From Bemisia tabaci (Eukaryota > Arthropoda > Insecta > Hemiptera > Aleyrodidae), in assembly GCF_918797505.1 (NCBI RefSeq), contig NC_092793.1, positions 47,356,243-47,420,242 on the forward strand: a stretch of DNA of 64,000 nucleotides, in the 5' to 3' direction. Both the position numbers and the translations under genes were made by a program. Below are positions 48,605 to 61,300 of the stretch, one piece after another (position 1 is the stretch's first letter; each line of letters starts with the position of its first letter). The notes under the pieces are model-generated. The model saw only the letters and a list, made by a program, of their open reading frames with translations, had not been told where the DNA came from and made no database searches.

Positions 48605-48770
48605 CAGTGGCGTGGCGTGCTTTGGGATATATCGATTGTAATGCCTTTTAAACCTATGGAAAAGGATCGATAAACAGGGTGTTCGCAGCGAACACCTTAA
48701 TAATCGATTCTTTACTATAGGTTTAAATGGCAGAACAATCGATACATCGCAATTCCCGTCATTCCACTGG
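48605..48770. mobile_element. Short hAT-like MITE (CAGTGG ends)
   Basis: CAGTGGCGTGGCGTG at the left, CGTCATTCCACTG at the right. Inner arms ATATCGATTGTAATGCC and ACAATCGATACATCGC, and GTGTTCGCAGCGAACAC at the centre. AAGTAC lies just outside both ends, a possible target duplication. Confidence 0.6.
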
Positions 48771-48855
48771 AAGTACATCTTTGGCGGTAAACGGGGTGTT
48801 TTGTCTGAAAAGCTCTAAGCTCGGAAGAAGGAAGGGGAGGGGGGCTGTCGGAGTC

Positions 48856-49099
48856 CTAAGCGTGGGATACGGCGGCTAGAGGGAGGAGCGAGGTCTCGTA
48901 GCCATGGCAACCGGAAAAATGGTAGTTGGCTGCGGAGTAAAGCACTTGGTTCTGGTCGTTGGCGCCGGCGCGGAGGGTCTCGGTGCCCCCGACGCCGGCG
49001 ACGCCCCCGTAGCTGAACGTGGACTTCATCGACGCCGTCGAGGGACTGCTCCCCATCAGCGATGACGTCGGCAACAGGTCCTCCGAGCTCCCGGAACTC
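48856..49099 (-). CDS. 3'-terminal coding exon of an unrecognised gene with GC-rich codons
   Basis: A CTATGTTTCAG acceptor on the - strand (ends at 49100) leads into 81 codons ending in TAG at 48856-48858; the exon begins with the third base of a codon. The peptide starts SSGSSEDLLPTSSLMGSSPS, is rich in Ser/Gly/Ala, has a GVAGVGG segment, and ends YHFSGCHGYETSLLP then AAVSHA. Third codon positions are mostly G or C, unlike DCAF1 and WDR74. Low-complexity tails like this are common in cytoplasmic ends of membrane receptors and in transcription factors, but I do not recognise the family. No upstream exon was found in 49100-64000, so the preceding intron may exceed 14 kb or the upstream exons are not recognisable by eye. 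Confidence 0.55.
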
Positions 49100-49193
49100 C
49101 TGAAACATAGAAACAAATCCCGCTAAGCCATGGTACACGGACAGATACGCTGATTGAAATCACTTCTGTGTTGAGAAAGTTTCACATAGAGTA

Positions 49194-49510
49194 CATAGAG
49201 TCGTAATGTAAATGGGAGAGCTGGCGCCATGTTCTGCTCGACGAGTTCCGAGCCCGGTGTGCGCCGAGTTCGGGTCGCTTATTCGATACATTTTCGATCC
49301 AAAATGGCGGTGTGGAATACGTGGTAATTCCTATCTCCTTTGTTGTTGTTGTTGTTGTTGTTGTCATCGGATGGCCGGGTACCCGTGTATCGCAAACAAT
49401 CGATTATGTATCGAAAAAGTGACCTGGCGTCACACAGGAGTCTCGAAATTCGGGACATGGAAAACGCTTAAAAGTGGCGCCAGCTCTCCCAATTACATTA
49501 CGACTCTATG
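49194..49510. mobile_element. MITE, family D (CATAGAG ends), copy 2 with a (TTG)n run
   Basis: Inverted arms CATAGAGTCGTAATGTAAAT and ATTACATTACGACTCTATG, with GGGAGAGCTGGCGCCA inside. The order of inner words is the reverse complement of the copy at 23581-23885. A TTG microsatellite lies at about 49342-49365. Confidence 0.7.
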
Positions 49511-49572
49511 TATTCTTTGAAGTTTCATAATGTTTCATAGAATTATCAGGGGTAGGTTATGCGACCCTTACG

Positions 49573-49968
49573 CAGTGTTCGAAACTCACAGGCGCCAACG
49601 TGCCAAATGCGCCTGAAAAATCGGCCATGGCGCCTGAAAATGAAGGCTCTGCGCCAAAGTGGCCCCCTAAAAATTGCTCCCTAAAAATCTGAATTTTCAT
49701 ATTAGGTGATTATTCGAAATTTTCAGCACTGCAAGTAAAAGCGTTTTCCATTCTTCACGATTTCATCCTTAGTGCTTTTGTCTTCCCCAAGTTACAGCTA
49801 CTTACTAGTTCTGTCACAAAAACAGCTTGCGTCTAACTTTTCACTAAATGCGCCGTAATATGTGGGCAAAAAGTCAATTTGGCCCCTAAAAAATCTTCAA
49901 TGGCGCTTAAAAATCGGGCTTGATGCGCCACATGGCTCCTAAAACTCAAAGGTGAGTTTCGAACACTG
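49573..49968. mobile_element. hAT-like MITE, family C, copy 2
   Basis: Inverted ends CAGTGTTCGAAACTCAC and GTGAGTTTCGAACACTG. Inner words match 11580-11964 in reverse. Flanks CCCTTACG and CCCACAAG agree only in part, so the target duplication is decayed or absent. Confidence 0.65.
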
Positions 49969-50306
49969 CCCACAAGGGATAATCTAGAATTCGGAGAGGA
50001 GCTCTGATGACATGCATATCGACGGCGTAAGTCCGCAATCACATATCTCGTTTGCGGTGTCTGAAAATCTCCGCCTCTATATGTTATTTTTTGAAAAGAG
50101 AACAAATTGACATCATTCCTTGAAGTTTTTGCAGAATTTTCTTCGCACAGAGAAGAAAAATCACGGCAGTTTTAAAGAATTGCCGTTGAGTGGTTTTCCG
50201 TTTAAAAAATAAAGTGTGACAGGAAGTCTGCGACGTCGCAAACCGAGTTATGTGATTGCCGACTACCACCGTCGATATGCAGCACGCAGGGTTGCCTTTT
50301 GGATCT

Positions 50307-50432
50307 CCTTTAGCAAAAAGGAACCAGCGTGATTACAGGGTTGTAAAAATGTTGCTTTTTCTTAAGTACGTATATCTAAGTAAAAAATCGCCCATAATAG
50401 CGAATAGTTTATTCTGCCCGACAAAAAATTCT
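50307..50432 (+). mobile_element. MITE, family A, partial copy
   Basis: CTTTAGCAAAAAGGAACCAG, TACAGGGTTGTAAAAATG and TTGCTTTTTCTTAAG match the left half of 53541-53780. The right terminus is not found. Confidence 0.5.
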
Positions 50433-51110
50433 GGTTCGCGAAACACGCAGTCACTGAAAGTTCCTTCATTTCGGTGAGTATGCAATTTGATTTCCGGGAA
50501 GTTAAAATAGTTGCTCAAGGTCGCAGCGAACGGCGCGCGGCGCGTCGAAACGAGGCTCGACTCGGCGCTCTGTCATTCTGCTGAATCAAAAACCGGCGGA
50601 GTTGACAACAAATCCTTAAATTTGATAAGTACAGGCTCGGACTCGTCACTAAGCCAATCTGCCATTGGCAGATACGCCCCCTTGGCGCGCCGAAAACGCG
50701 CCCCTCTAACAGATAGTAGAATAAGAATAGACAAAAATTACGATCGAGGAAGTATACAGAAAATTTTGTGAATGAACAAAAGAAGAGAAAGTAAAAAAAG
50801 GTGCTCTTTCGCAATATGTGGCGAACAGAGGTCCAAAAACTACTTTCTGAAGCGAAAGCACTGTTCAGTGAAATTTTCACCTTTTTGTTGACATACAGGC
50901 GCATTATCATCCCCCTTTTTAATCCCTATGTGTAACTCCCTTAGAAGCGATGGTCGATTCGGTTTTTAGACGTATCAGGGCTCTTGAGAGACCTTTAAAT
51001 ATATTTCTTCCTTTTCAAAATGACTATTGATTTACACATACTATAGCATATTTTGAGCAAACTTAACCTTAACTTATCTCAAATTTCAAAAATGAGAGAC
51101 ACCTAAACGC

Positions 51111-51590
51111 GATACAACTATTCGCGCAAGATTTATGTCCCACATTCCATTTGAAAAATTTAAGGCGCGATGGCGTGAGTCGTAAACTCTCAATGCTCTG
51201 CTCTATACTGCTGGTGAAATTCAGGAGAAAAGTTGAAAAACAAGGCCCAAATACATGTCCCCTACCTTCGACTGTGTTACTCGTTCGTGAGTAATAACTG
51301 CGTTACTCACGTAGTGCTTGAAGCACCACGACAAAGAAGACAAACGGAAACGAACACAATATGGAAATAGAGCGAGGGAAAGGATATGCGTTTACGACGG
51401 CGCAGAGATACAACTATTCGTGCTCGATGGACGTCCGTGCTACATCTGAAAAATTGAAGGCGCGATGACGCGATGCGTGAACTCTCGATGCTCTGCTATA
51501 TGCTGTCAATGAGGTGTCGCTCAGATTCGGGAAAATAGTTAAGAAAGAGGCTCGAATACGCCTCTCTCGTTTTCGGCTGTGCTGATTCTC
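51111..51590 (+). repeat. Two direct copies of a diverged unit of about 180 bp
   Basis: Copies begin GATACAACTATTCG at 51111 and 51407. They share TGAAAAATT, AAGGCGCGATG, AACTCTC, ATGCTCTGCT and TATRCTG in order. The start resembles the AACTATTCG words of family F. Confidence 0.55.
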
Positions 51591-51656
51591 GATTCTCTTT
51601 TCTTTTTTCCGGTTCATGTCTAATTCTTGTTCAGGATGGATGTGCAGACCCACGTC

Positions 51657-52545
51657 CATGGCCGGATTCACCTACTTGCCGCCCATGGGCCGCCTGTATT
51701 TTGCCGCCCCCTTCTCATTCGTTTTGAAACTTGATAAAAACCATTAAATGAACGTGTCAGCGGGGAAGGGGTGCATAAGACGCATTTACTCGTGCTGAAC
51801 ACATTTTTTGGGAAAGCCCTGTCAACACTACTAGCAAAAGTTCACGGAACTTTGCGCGAAAGTTAAGTTCCGTAAACCTATTTCTGTGGGGACAAGGCCT
51901 TCCATTCATAAGAAATGAACGAAAAAATTATGAAAGAACAAACATAAATGTGGATCAATGATTTTAACTTCCGCCGCCGCGCCGCGCAGACCGCACCGTG
52001 TTTGTCACAATGCGTGAAGTATTCCGACAGTCTCGTAGGCGCTATGCATTTCACGCCGACCGCTCCTGAACGCACTATGATGGACGCCACGCGTGAAGTA
52101 TTCATGCGGTCTTGTAGGCGCTATGCGTTTCACGCTGACCGCACTGTGTTTGATGCAATGCTTGAAGTATTCGTGCAAGCTTGTAGGCGCTAATATGTTT
52201 TACATGCCGATCGCCGCGCCGAGGGCTTCTCCTTTCCATCTCAAGTCCTCGTTATCATTTCTCTCTAAGTCGCGCCGTCCTAGGCGAAATTGCGTGTTAG
52301 GTTTCTCTCGTAACTCGACTTATTGAGGGTGCTGTCTCCTGTATCACTAAGAGACGACAAAATTAGAAATTACTATATTCTCAGGAAACGAGAGATTTTG
52401 TCGCCTTTTCTCGTTTGTAATTTTGTTTTTATGAATCCCGATTTTTTTTTATACCTACACCTTAAAAAATTGCAAATTTTTGCCGCCCCTTAGATTTGCC
52501 GCCATGGGTCGCGGCCCATGTGGCCACCCCCTTAATCCGGCCCTG
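51657..52545. mobile_element. hAT-like non-autonomous element, exact 8-bp target duplication
   Basis: Ends CATGGCCGGATTCA and TTAATCCGGCCCTG are inverted (CAGGGCCGGATT type). CCCACGTC flanks it exactly at 51649-51656 and 52546-52553. Inner CCGCCCATGGGCCGC and GCCGCCATGGG words also mirror. It encloses the three-unit repeat at 51992-52215. Confidence 0.8.
51992..52215 (+). repeat. Three-unit minisatellite (about 69-79 bp) inside a hAT-like element
   Basis: Units start near 51992, 52061 and 52140. Each has TGAAGTATTC, then a TCTTGTAGGCGCTA-like word and TTTCACGCYGAC-like word. Open frames across it arise from the repeat and shift frame between units. Confidence 0.65.
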
Positions 52546-53262
52546 CCCACGTCTTAAGCTCGTGTAAAAGCTCAAGCTCGAGCACTGGCTCGGTTTCTTT
52601 GGAAATAATGGCGCTTAGATGCGTCTAGCGACTTTCATCTTTTATTTTTTCTTTAATTTCAGAAGTCTATCGGTTACTTGAAAAGGGAGTTACGTGTGTC
52701 TATAGTTGGCTGCCACCTTTTTCGTTTGGACGCTTTCCAGTGTTGTTCCAACCATGATACGTTCAATTTTGCAAGTTTTACTTTGCACAATTAATCGACT
52801 TTGAACCTGAATAGCGTAAACTTGTGCTGCTTTCCCAAAATTTTCTGAACTCCCCTCCACGTAGGGGATGCCCTACCGGGAAATATCACATTACGCCCTT
52901 TTAACCAGCCAAGGGTCTACGCCCTCAGATGCGAGTCAGTCCGACCCTGGAAGTTAGTATCCAGGTAGTGATAATATATTATCTATCAAACATATAACTT
53001 TCGGAATAAAACGTTAAAGCCATCCTAAAAATAGATCTCGTTGCGTAGGAGTCCCCTCCAAGGCGGCCGCAACTTTGAGAGCTTTTTTTAGCTTTGGAGT
53101 TGATTTCAGAGAAAACAAGTGGCACCATCGTTATTTCTCGCGAAAAACCAGAGTAAAAGTTCTCAAGTCGCAAATCCCTCTCGCATGCAAGAGTTCCATT
53201 CTCCATTGGCCTCGAGGGGCCCCGAGGATCCCCCTAAGGGATGATCGGCTCTTAGCTCCCTA

Positions 53263-54561
53263 GGCCGGTTTCACACTATGCGGTTTTTCGTCCGGCAGCC
53301 CGAATCGGTGAGCAGGTAGAAAACCGGGTGGAGGAGAACCGAATGTCCAGCGACCGTTTCACACTTATTCGGCGCGCTATCCGATTTTCATACATTCCAC
53401 GGAAAATATGATTTTCGCCGCATGCAGTCCATGCCGTTTTGACCATGGGTCCACTTGCAGCTATCGAGAAATAGTGTTTGTACCGCAGATTGAAGAGACG
53501 TCGCCCTTATGAGGTGTGGATACATATTTTAAATGAATCGCATTTAGCAAAAAGGAACCAGCGCAAATACAGTGTTGTTAAAATGTTGCTTCTTTATACT
53601 TATCTAAAAAAGCTCCCAAAATGCAAGTAGTTTTTACCTCCCACCAAATAATTGTTAATTTCAAAGGGAAATAATTGTGTAAGTTGTAATACCGTACAAA
53701 CATTTATTATTTTCAAAAGAAAAAAATAATTTTACGGTTTCGAAAACACTGTAATCGAGGCGGTTCCTTTTTGCTAAATGCGATCCAAATGTTCAAAGGA
53801 ATTTAATGGTGCTTTTGTCACATTATACCGCGAACTTCAGAAGGACGGAAAAAAGTTGTTTAGATAATTACTTATTTTTTCTTTATTAATTATTTATTAA
53901 TTTCTTTCTTTTTAAATTAGTTTAATCTTTCGAAATTATTAATTTCTTTCTTTTTTGATTATTTATTTATAATTTCGATTGCCACCATACTTTTTAAGCA
54001 CCAAAAATAAAAATTGAAGGTTCAATTTTTTACTTGGAATGAGAGCCGCGAAGAGATTTGCAGCTGCACGTGCAATAACGGTCAGTGCCAAACTAAAATA
54101 CCTGGCTACCAGGTGAAGTCGAGAAGCCTTTGCGAAATTGCAGAATTTGGAATGTCTTGGAATGAGTTTGGAATGGAGCTTCAATTAGCATAGATGCATG
54201 GTGTAACCGCAGCTCACGCCAAAATATTAAAATGCCCCATTCCTTGAAGCCTCATCCTCTGGGCTCTTGCAGACGTGATATTGACTGTGTGCATTGCTCG
54301 ATAATTTCGGCGGAATCCGGACGGGCCGCCGGGTTGAGTGTGAAAGGTTCCATTGGCCGCAATGCTCTTTCAACCCATCAGGCAACCGATTCGGGTCAAG
54401 GAGTGAGCCACTGACACACGGCACGCCGGCGTATGAAAAACCGGACCGGGAAAGTGTGAAAGGCTCCATTGGCCGCAATGCTCCGCGGCCCGGGTCACGA
54501 TTTTCTACCTGCTCACCGATTCGGGCTGCCGGACGACAAACCGAATAGTGTGAAAGCGGCC
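53263..54561. mobile_element. 1.3-kb inverted-end element (Harbinger-like ends) with a nested family A MITE
   Basis: Left GGCCGGTTTCACACTATGC, then GTCCGGCAGCCCGAATCGG and TGAGCAGGTAGAAAA, all recur inverted at the right end. A direct repeat GTGTGAAAGG.TCCATTGGCC lies at about 54338 and 54453. TA borders both ends. The GGCC terminus recalls PIF/Harbinger, but no clear 3-bp TWA duplication is seen. Confidence 0.6.
53541..53780. mobile_element. MITE, family A (CATTTAGC ends), best-preserved copy, nested
   Basis: Ends CATTTAGCAAAAAGGAACC and GGTTCCTTTTTGCTAAATG are perfect inverse over 19 bp. It lies inside 53263-54561. Confidence 0.75.
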
Positions 54562-54639
54562 TAATATGCCTCTGCCTAATTTATACCCCAATAATAAACG
54601 TATTTTACTGATACTAATTTGTTCCTACTCGTCGTCCTG

Positions 54640-55020
54640 TTATTCTCGCGTGGCAAGGGAAACGACCTTGCGTCGCGCTGTCACGCGCTTTCGAGTTTCG
54701 AGCGGGATCAAACTTGAGCGACATCATCGACCGACGCGCGACGCGGCGAAGCGCCGTCCGTATCAGCTGATTCGCGGCGTCAAGTTTCAATCGCAGGCGG
54801 GAGGGGCTGGAGGGGGGCACTTTCCCGGCTGATCCGGGACTCGGGAGCCTGGGAACCTCTCGCCGCGCTCCTGGCGACGTTTCGCGGAATGCCGCGCTCG
54901 CCCAACGCCACCGGGGTCTGAGAAAAAGGCACGGGAGGCGTCCCCCTTCCCACCTGCCACCCTCCTCCTCCCCCCTCCGCGCCACCGAGTGATATGGAAG
55001 TCGGCTGAGCGACGCATAAA
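54640..55020. promoter_or_regulatory. CpG-rich block, possible promoter or first exon
   Basis: Dense CG dinucleotides and long C/G tracts contrast with the AT-rich surroundings. Overlapping frames are open on several registers of the - strand only because stops are rare in such DNA. It might be the 5' region of the gene ending at 48856, but no splice link is proven. Confidence 0.35.
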
Positions 55021-55113
55021 AAATGCCGAGTGGCTTTTGCGATTGTCTCTCGATCGGAATCGTCGTCCGATTGAAAATTGGATTCGATGAGACGGGATTC
55101 CCGGGAAAATTGG

Positions 55114-55366
55114 TACCTATGCTGGGAAGAACGCCGTATGAACATTTGGGTGTTGCCAAATTTCCCTCGATAAACATGTATTTTTGACGCAATTTTAGCT
55201 TATTTTTCCTTCAAATTTTCAGATATCTTAGATTAAATTGCGTACAAAATTGTCTGAAAATTTCGGAGAATAATATTCAGAATTTTTCCGGTAAATTCGG
55301 TTTTTATCGGAGGAAACTTGGCAGCGTCTGAAGGTTCATACGGCGTTCTTCCTTAGCGCGGCAGTA
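55114..55366. mobile_element. MITE, family E, copy 2
   Basis: GCTGGGAAGAACGCCGTATG at the left, CATACGGCGTTCTTCCTTAG at the right. TGTTGCCAAATTTCC and GGAAACTTGGCAGC form the inner arms. TA lies at both ends, as for Tc1/mariner-type MITEs. Confidence 0.7.
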
Positions 55367-58300
55367 TGGAACGCAACATCCTGTCGATATTTCTTCGTCG
55401 GATCTGTTTCTGAGAAAACCGGAATAGGTATCCCGATGAGCAGAGATAGAAAGTGAAATTTCACAGGACATAAATAAATTTCAAACAATTTGAAATTGGT
55501 CAATTTATATCGCAAGTATAGTCAAATTTCAAGTCCGGAAAGCGTTTTAAATGGTCTTTCGATTGATGCGGCGGTATTATACGATACCCTACTGAAAGTG
55601 CTATACACGAAGGGGTGCACAAAGGGAGTTTAAGAGAGAAATGAAGCACCGACTTAACCTCGAAATCAAATGAAAACATACGAAACGCGTGAGTGTTTTA
55701 GGCTTGGGGTGAAAAATGTCAAAATCGAGAATCACTGTTTTTAGGTTTTTCCTGGCCTCCTGATTGCATCCCCAAAAGTTACAAAAAATTTAATGAAATT
55801 TTCCATCTCTGCCGATGCGAATTCTCATCACGACAGCAGAATCTCATTGGGGCAAAGGGGATCCCACGAGCTGATTATTGAACTTGATAGACAAAACGAT
55901 AGACAAAGAAAACGGAGCGATCCTATTGGTGAAAGCAAGTGGTAGTAACGCACCAAGGAGATAAATAATAACAGACTAAATAATCGCAATTCCTGAGAGA
56001 CCCTGCAGTTAGTCCATCATTTTTCCCTTTAGTCTGTGAGAACCACCCAGTTTAAATGAAAAGATAGCTCCATTTTCCCTTTGCCATTTTTGTCTATAGT
56101 TTTGACAATTAGGTAATTTCAATGATCAGCGCGCGGGCCCCGGTTGTGTCAAAAATAAATCCGACGAGGGACATGGACAGCAAAATTTCATGAAAAGCAA
56201 AATCCTAAAATTCCACGGGAAGTATTTTGCGAGATTTCAGATATATATTAAAAATACATGAAAGACCTAGGTATCTATCTCATATCGTGGATTATCAGCC
56301 CAGGCTAGACAATTCTCCAAACGCTGCAAGAATCGCGTTCAAAGGACTGGTTCACTCGTTTTTATCGCTTGTGCTTCTCATGAAAAAAAATAAAATAAAA
56401 TAAAAATAAATATCCGTAACTAGATGGGGAAAAATAGATATTTTTGAGCTCTTTGGCAACTTTCAGTGCATAACAACACATTAAGCGTCACATTGCCGTA
56501 AAACTTCCATAATCTCGCTTAATTTATGAATAGCGCGACCGCAACTCTCTTCAGTTTCAAAGGCTTTAAATTGTATAATTTCTTTTTATTTTAAAACTGC
56601 TTGTTGAAAATCAACAACAGATAGGCATCGTTTTTCATATGTTTTGACGATGGATCGTAAAAATAAATCCATGAACTCAGAATTTTGAGGTTCGCGCGGC
56701 TGATCCCAACGTCAAAGGCACTTCCTTTGCCACCAACCCACATCCTGTTCTTCAAAAAATGCAGTTAGAGTACGCTTGACGCCACCCCGAAAAAAAAAAA
56801 CATTTATTGAAAGGAATCTTGTTTTCTCGCTCTTCCTCCGAAAAAAACTCCCTATATTACAGCTTGGCAAAGGGAGCGGGACTTGTCGGCCACCGAAAGG
56901 CGATGGCCTCGGAAATGGGTGACAAGAAAGCGAACTGAAATTTATGTCTCCAGGCTGTTGCCTTAAGACAAAGGTGCGACCGGTGGAAACAATGCGGCTC
57001 GAAAAGGCTACGCAAGCACATGTGTTCTGACCGAAGGTTTGATCCAGAATCTGTTGACCGGTGTTGCCAGATCAGACGGATTGTTTTGAGTTGCTAAATC
57101 CTCACGGTAAAAGAAAGATGGTTTAAAATCATGATTGCCAGTGAGTCGGAAAAAAAGATTGACGGAAGCATTTCCACGCCGTGGTTTCATTTTCCATCGG
57201 CAGGCTCCTAATATGAGAAGTTTCTTCGTGGTTAAATCTAAATTCAACCTGTCGAAAAAATATCAGTATTCTAGATAAAAAAAAAAGCTCTTATAGAATT
57301 AACAGAAATCTTTATAAACGAAGATTCACCGCAAATTATCATCTTGCTGTCAGACCAAAATGGTTTAGGTGCCCATATATTTTAAAAATTTACGAAAAGA
57401 AAAACAAATACGAAAACATTAATAAAGAGAACTTTTTACTCATTTGACGGTGATTTGGGTTTTTGACTTTGTACATCATTCTTCAGAGTTCGTCAATTTA
57501 TTAAACCTTGATAATCAAATTGATGACTCTGGAGAACATGAATTCCGAATTTGTTGGTTTTTTTTTTTAAAAAAAAAACGTACAATCTACCCGAGTCAAG
57601 TCCATTTGGCAACAACGCCTCAAAAAAGGAAAGAGGAAATGAGTCGGTCAATACTGTAAAGGCAAAAGAGCGAAGTTGCCGGCTCTGATAGAGTTCCCAA
57701 AATCTCATTTTTTTACAATGAAAGTAAGAAAATGGAACGAATCTTGGTGCGGTAAACGAAAGTGGCTTGGCCCTTTTTTTATTTTTTTTTTTTTTGGTTT
57801 ACTGGCTTTAATCCTTGGGGCAACAATTATTTTAAATTTAAAAAAATGAAACATAATTAGAGTTTTTTCAACGTTGCAGTGGAGATCCACGTGCGTCAAT
57901 TTTAGGCATCGATCTAAAAATTATTGCAATATTTTTTTATTCTTATTAATCTCCTTTCGCTATTTCCTGCAGACCGTAATTTAATGCGATTTAAGTAGTT
58001 TAAATTAAAAGATGTACGCTAAAGCCGAATAGCTTTTCGCCCTCGGGACCTCGGGTATATTCCAAGGATTTCGAGGCCAAAGTGCAAAATATCAGCAGTT
58101 CTCTTCGAAGAAATAAAAGCACCGCAACACCGCAATGAAGATACGTGGTTTCGTACTTTGGCCATCCATTTATTACAAAATTCAATGGTTTATCAATGCT
58201 GAATTTGTATATTATCTGCGAAAATAAGATAGGACGGCACGTAATTTTCACGGTTTGATCTAGGTGTCAAAGCGAGAAATTTCGTCAATATATGCATCCC

Positions 58301-61300
58301 AATTCAAGGAAAGACAAAATATTGGCAGACTCACTGCTTTTAAAAAATAACGACAGAATCATCAGAAATGGATGCCGATTATCAGGCTGGGGAAAAATAC
58401 AAACAATATATACGCTAGACTATTTACTAGAGGGAAAAGTGCTTAGCGTAGCGCGAGCGGATTTCCAACGCTAGTTTTTTTACCTCCATGACCGAGAAAT
58501 TTCCCCGATTTTTTCATCAACATAAGCACTTATACCTTCCGCATGACATCATCGGACTCCAGTTTTGGATTTTTGTCGTCCGACGAGGAGAGCGTTCCGA
58601 TTGGAGTTTTTTTTTTTTACTTCTCTGAGACCGCTGTGTACGGTCTTGTTCGACAGGGAGAGGACATGCCTGTTTATTTTCACGCTTGATCCAAATTTGT
58701 TGTTTCCAGCTGAAACACCAAACATCGTATAGACTTGCGATTAGATCGCAACACTATAGTGAAATGAATACCGATTGGTCAGCTGGGAAGAGGGGACAGT
58801 GAGATCCAGTGGCATGCTACCGAAAGAAACAGAGAATAAAAATTGGAACTAAAATTGAAATTAGCTGAGGTCCCTTTTTCTGTGCCGGGTCTTGAAATTG
58901 ATCGGATTTTTTTTTCTTTTGCTCTTATCCAAATAAAGTTTTTACATTTAAAAATGAAAAATTCATCATCCCCAGCATAACAAATTTTGTTTTAATAAAA
59001 GAGACCTCATTTGAATTATCACACATTTTTCGGATCAAAAGATATTTTCTTGGAACAAAAAAATTATTTGAATAAAACAGGACATTTTTCTAAAAATGAA
59101 AGAAAAAAAGTCATTGAAATGTTTTTTCATTGGTATGTTCATTATAGTTTTAGTGAGTAGAGAAGTTATACGCATAGGGCAACAGATATCGAACGCAAAA
59201 AAAGGAGAATGGTGAATTTCTTCGCCATGATGGAGCCGAAATCAATGGTGATTTTCTTTTTTTTCCTGATGTTAACAGAAACCAAAAAAGACAGTTAAAT
59301 TTATTTTTATAAATAGCTACCTTAGAAACTTTCGAGAATGCACCGAAAATATTTGATTCGACTATCTTTCTCGGTTTGCCCCAAAATCAACCGGTACTCT
59401 ATATATTTAAGTCGTTTCCACGTGACATATCTCGTCTCAAAACATGCTTTTTTAAATTAGTCCCATTTTTAGAATCACAAGAAGATATAATCCAACATAC
59501 CTCCGTGACATGTTCAGGGTACTACTTATGTGGCATCAAAGGGAAAACCTCAAAAAAAAATCCGGCAAAATCTTTAATTTTTTCTATCCTTCTTTCTTCA
59601 AGCCAATAATTCAGATTCCAGCACGTTGTAAAATTAGCCCCAGCAATTACTGGCCCCAGCGGACAGGAAAGAAGGCGACAAAACGCAAAAACGCGAAGCT
59701 AACACGACGCACGGTTCGGAACCTGGACTCAATGATCTAATCTTCTTTCAAATTTCGCAACGTAATCTCAATTTACTGTCCGAGTAATAACAAATCTTTG
59801 CAGTAGAGAGCCGAAATCAAATTTAAACAAATGTCATCCGTTGATTTGGCAAGGGGAAGAGTTCTTGTAATGATTTAAGGAAGATGTATCATTTACTCCT
59901 TACTCACCCATAGATTGCCTTAAGACTCAATAAAAAGATTTTAGATACCTGGTATAAAATTATAATTTATATGGTAGAATAGATCTAACTGCATTTAGTG
60001 CAGCCTCTCATTTTTTATTTTTAAACAGAGAGCTGAGCGGAAACGTAAAACTACGAGACTTTCTGTGAATTTCATGTAATTAACGAAGCATAATAATATG
60101 CCCGGAAGATTTCGAAGTCAAAAGGTTGGGGTTTTTCCTTTGAAAAAATAAAATATGACACACGTCTGATACGATAATTTTGGTTACATTCGTTCGATCC
60201 CTACGTTAGTGTTTCTTACTTTGTACTCGTGGCCTTTTCTTTTTTCATACATACTTTGAATCGGTTATGCGACTTCAACATCATGTACCTAAGCGCTCCG
60301 AAGAGCTATCGTATGCTGAAAGAAATTGGGGAAGGAGAGGGTGAGAATGAATAATGATAATGTCTTATTCTCAAGACGGAACAGGAAAAGAAAAAGGTGA
60401 TAATACCTTCTATCGGAGAAAACGTGTTTGAACCCAAGAATAGAGGCATGCGTCTCTGTGAATGTGTCTCGAAATCTTATTGTTCCGGTGACAAGATTGA
60501 CCCATCTCTGCTCTCGACATTTGGGTCACAGCTATAGGGACCTTCCTGGGGTGTCTTCGATGAAAACAGATTGCTGAAGACAAGCCGACACGACCGACGG
60601 AGCAGATTATGGACAATAATTATTGCAGGATTGCATAACGATGGATTCCGTTTGATTTTTCTGATGAATGCAAGTATAGCGTTCTAGTTTTAGTCAGACT
60701 TAAGGTGATTCGTCAAGCTCAAGTGACGTGGTCGAACTGGCATGCGATAAAACGCATCGTTTAGGTCAAAAATCTCGACAGATTTTGAATTTTCAGCAAA
60801 AAAAGGACGATAGCTGCCCCTGCGAATGAGCCTAAAGAATCATTCTAAACCCAAAAATCGGAAACATTTAGAGAAATGAAAGCAAAATAGTGTTTGGAAA
60901 AAAACCTCGCATTCGATACAGCTATCGATTTTTTATCTTTCTAACCGGCATGCGATATATCGCATCAATTGGTTCCATTTTTTCAGCTACTCTCCAATTT
61001 TGAGATCGCAATTCTGTTGTCAGGAGATTAAAGCACTCACTTACCAATTTTAACAAAGAAATTCAACGTAAGAAAGGCGTGGTTTTTTTAGAAAGAAAAT
61101 ATCGCATTCGAGTGTAGTTTCGATATGAGTATCGAATGCGATGTTTTCTCTCTTGGAACTTTGGAATTAAAAGTTAAAGATGATAATAAAACAATCTCAA
61201 AGAGCCTTTCTCCCACCTGGATATTTTCTCTTCATGCTCATCATCGAAACTCATCTCCTGCTCTGCTTCGGATTCGATGACAGAAGTGCATACCTGAGCC

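Noticed and set aside
48815..49138. 107-codon - strand frame overlapping the terminal exon
   Set aside because: It reads the same DNA as the 48856-49099 exon in another register, is Arg-rich, and crosses the acceptor site.
51948..52326. Overlapping + strand frames of 77-81 codons
   Set aside because: They arise from the three-unit repeat inside a hAT-like element, and the repeat shifts frame between units.
54614..55192. 192-codon open frame on the - strand
   Set aside because: It sits in CpG-rich DNA where stops are rare, and several registers are open at once. The residues are Arg/Pro/Ser-rich with no domain, and the 5' part runs into MITE sequence.
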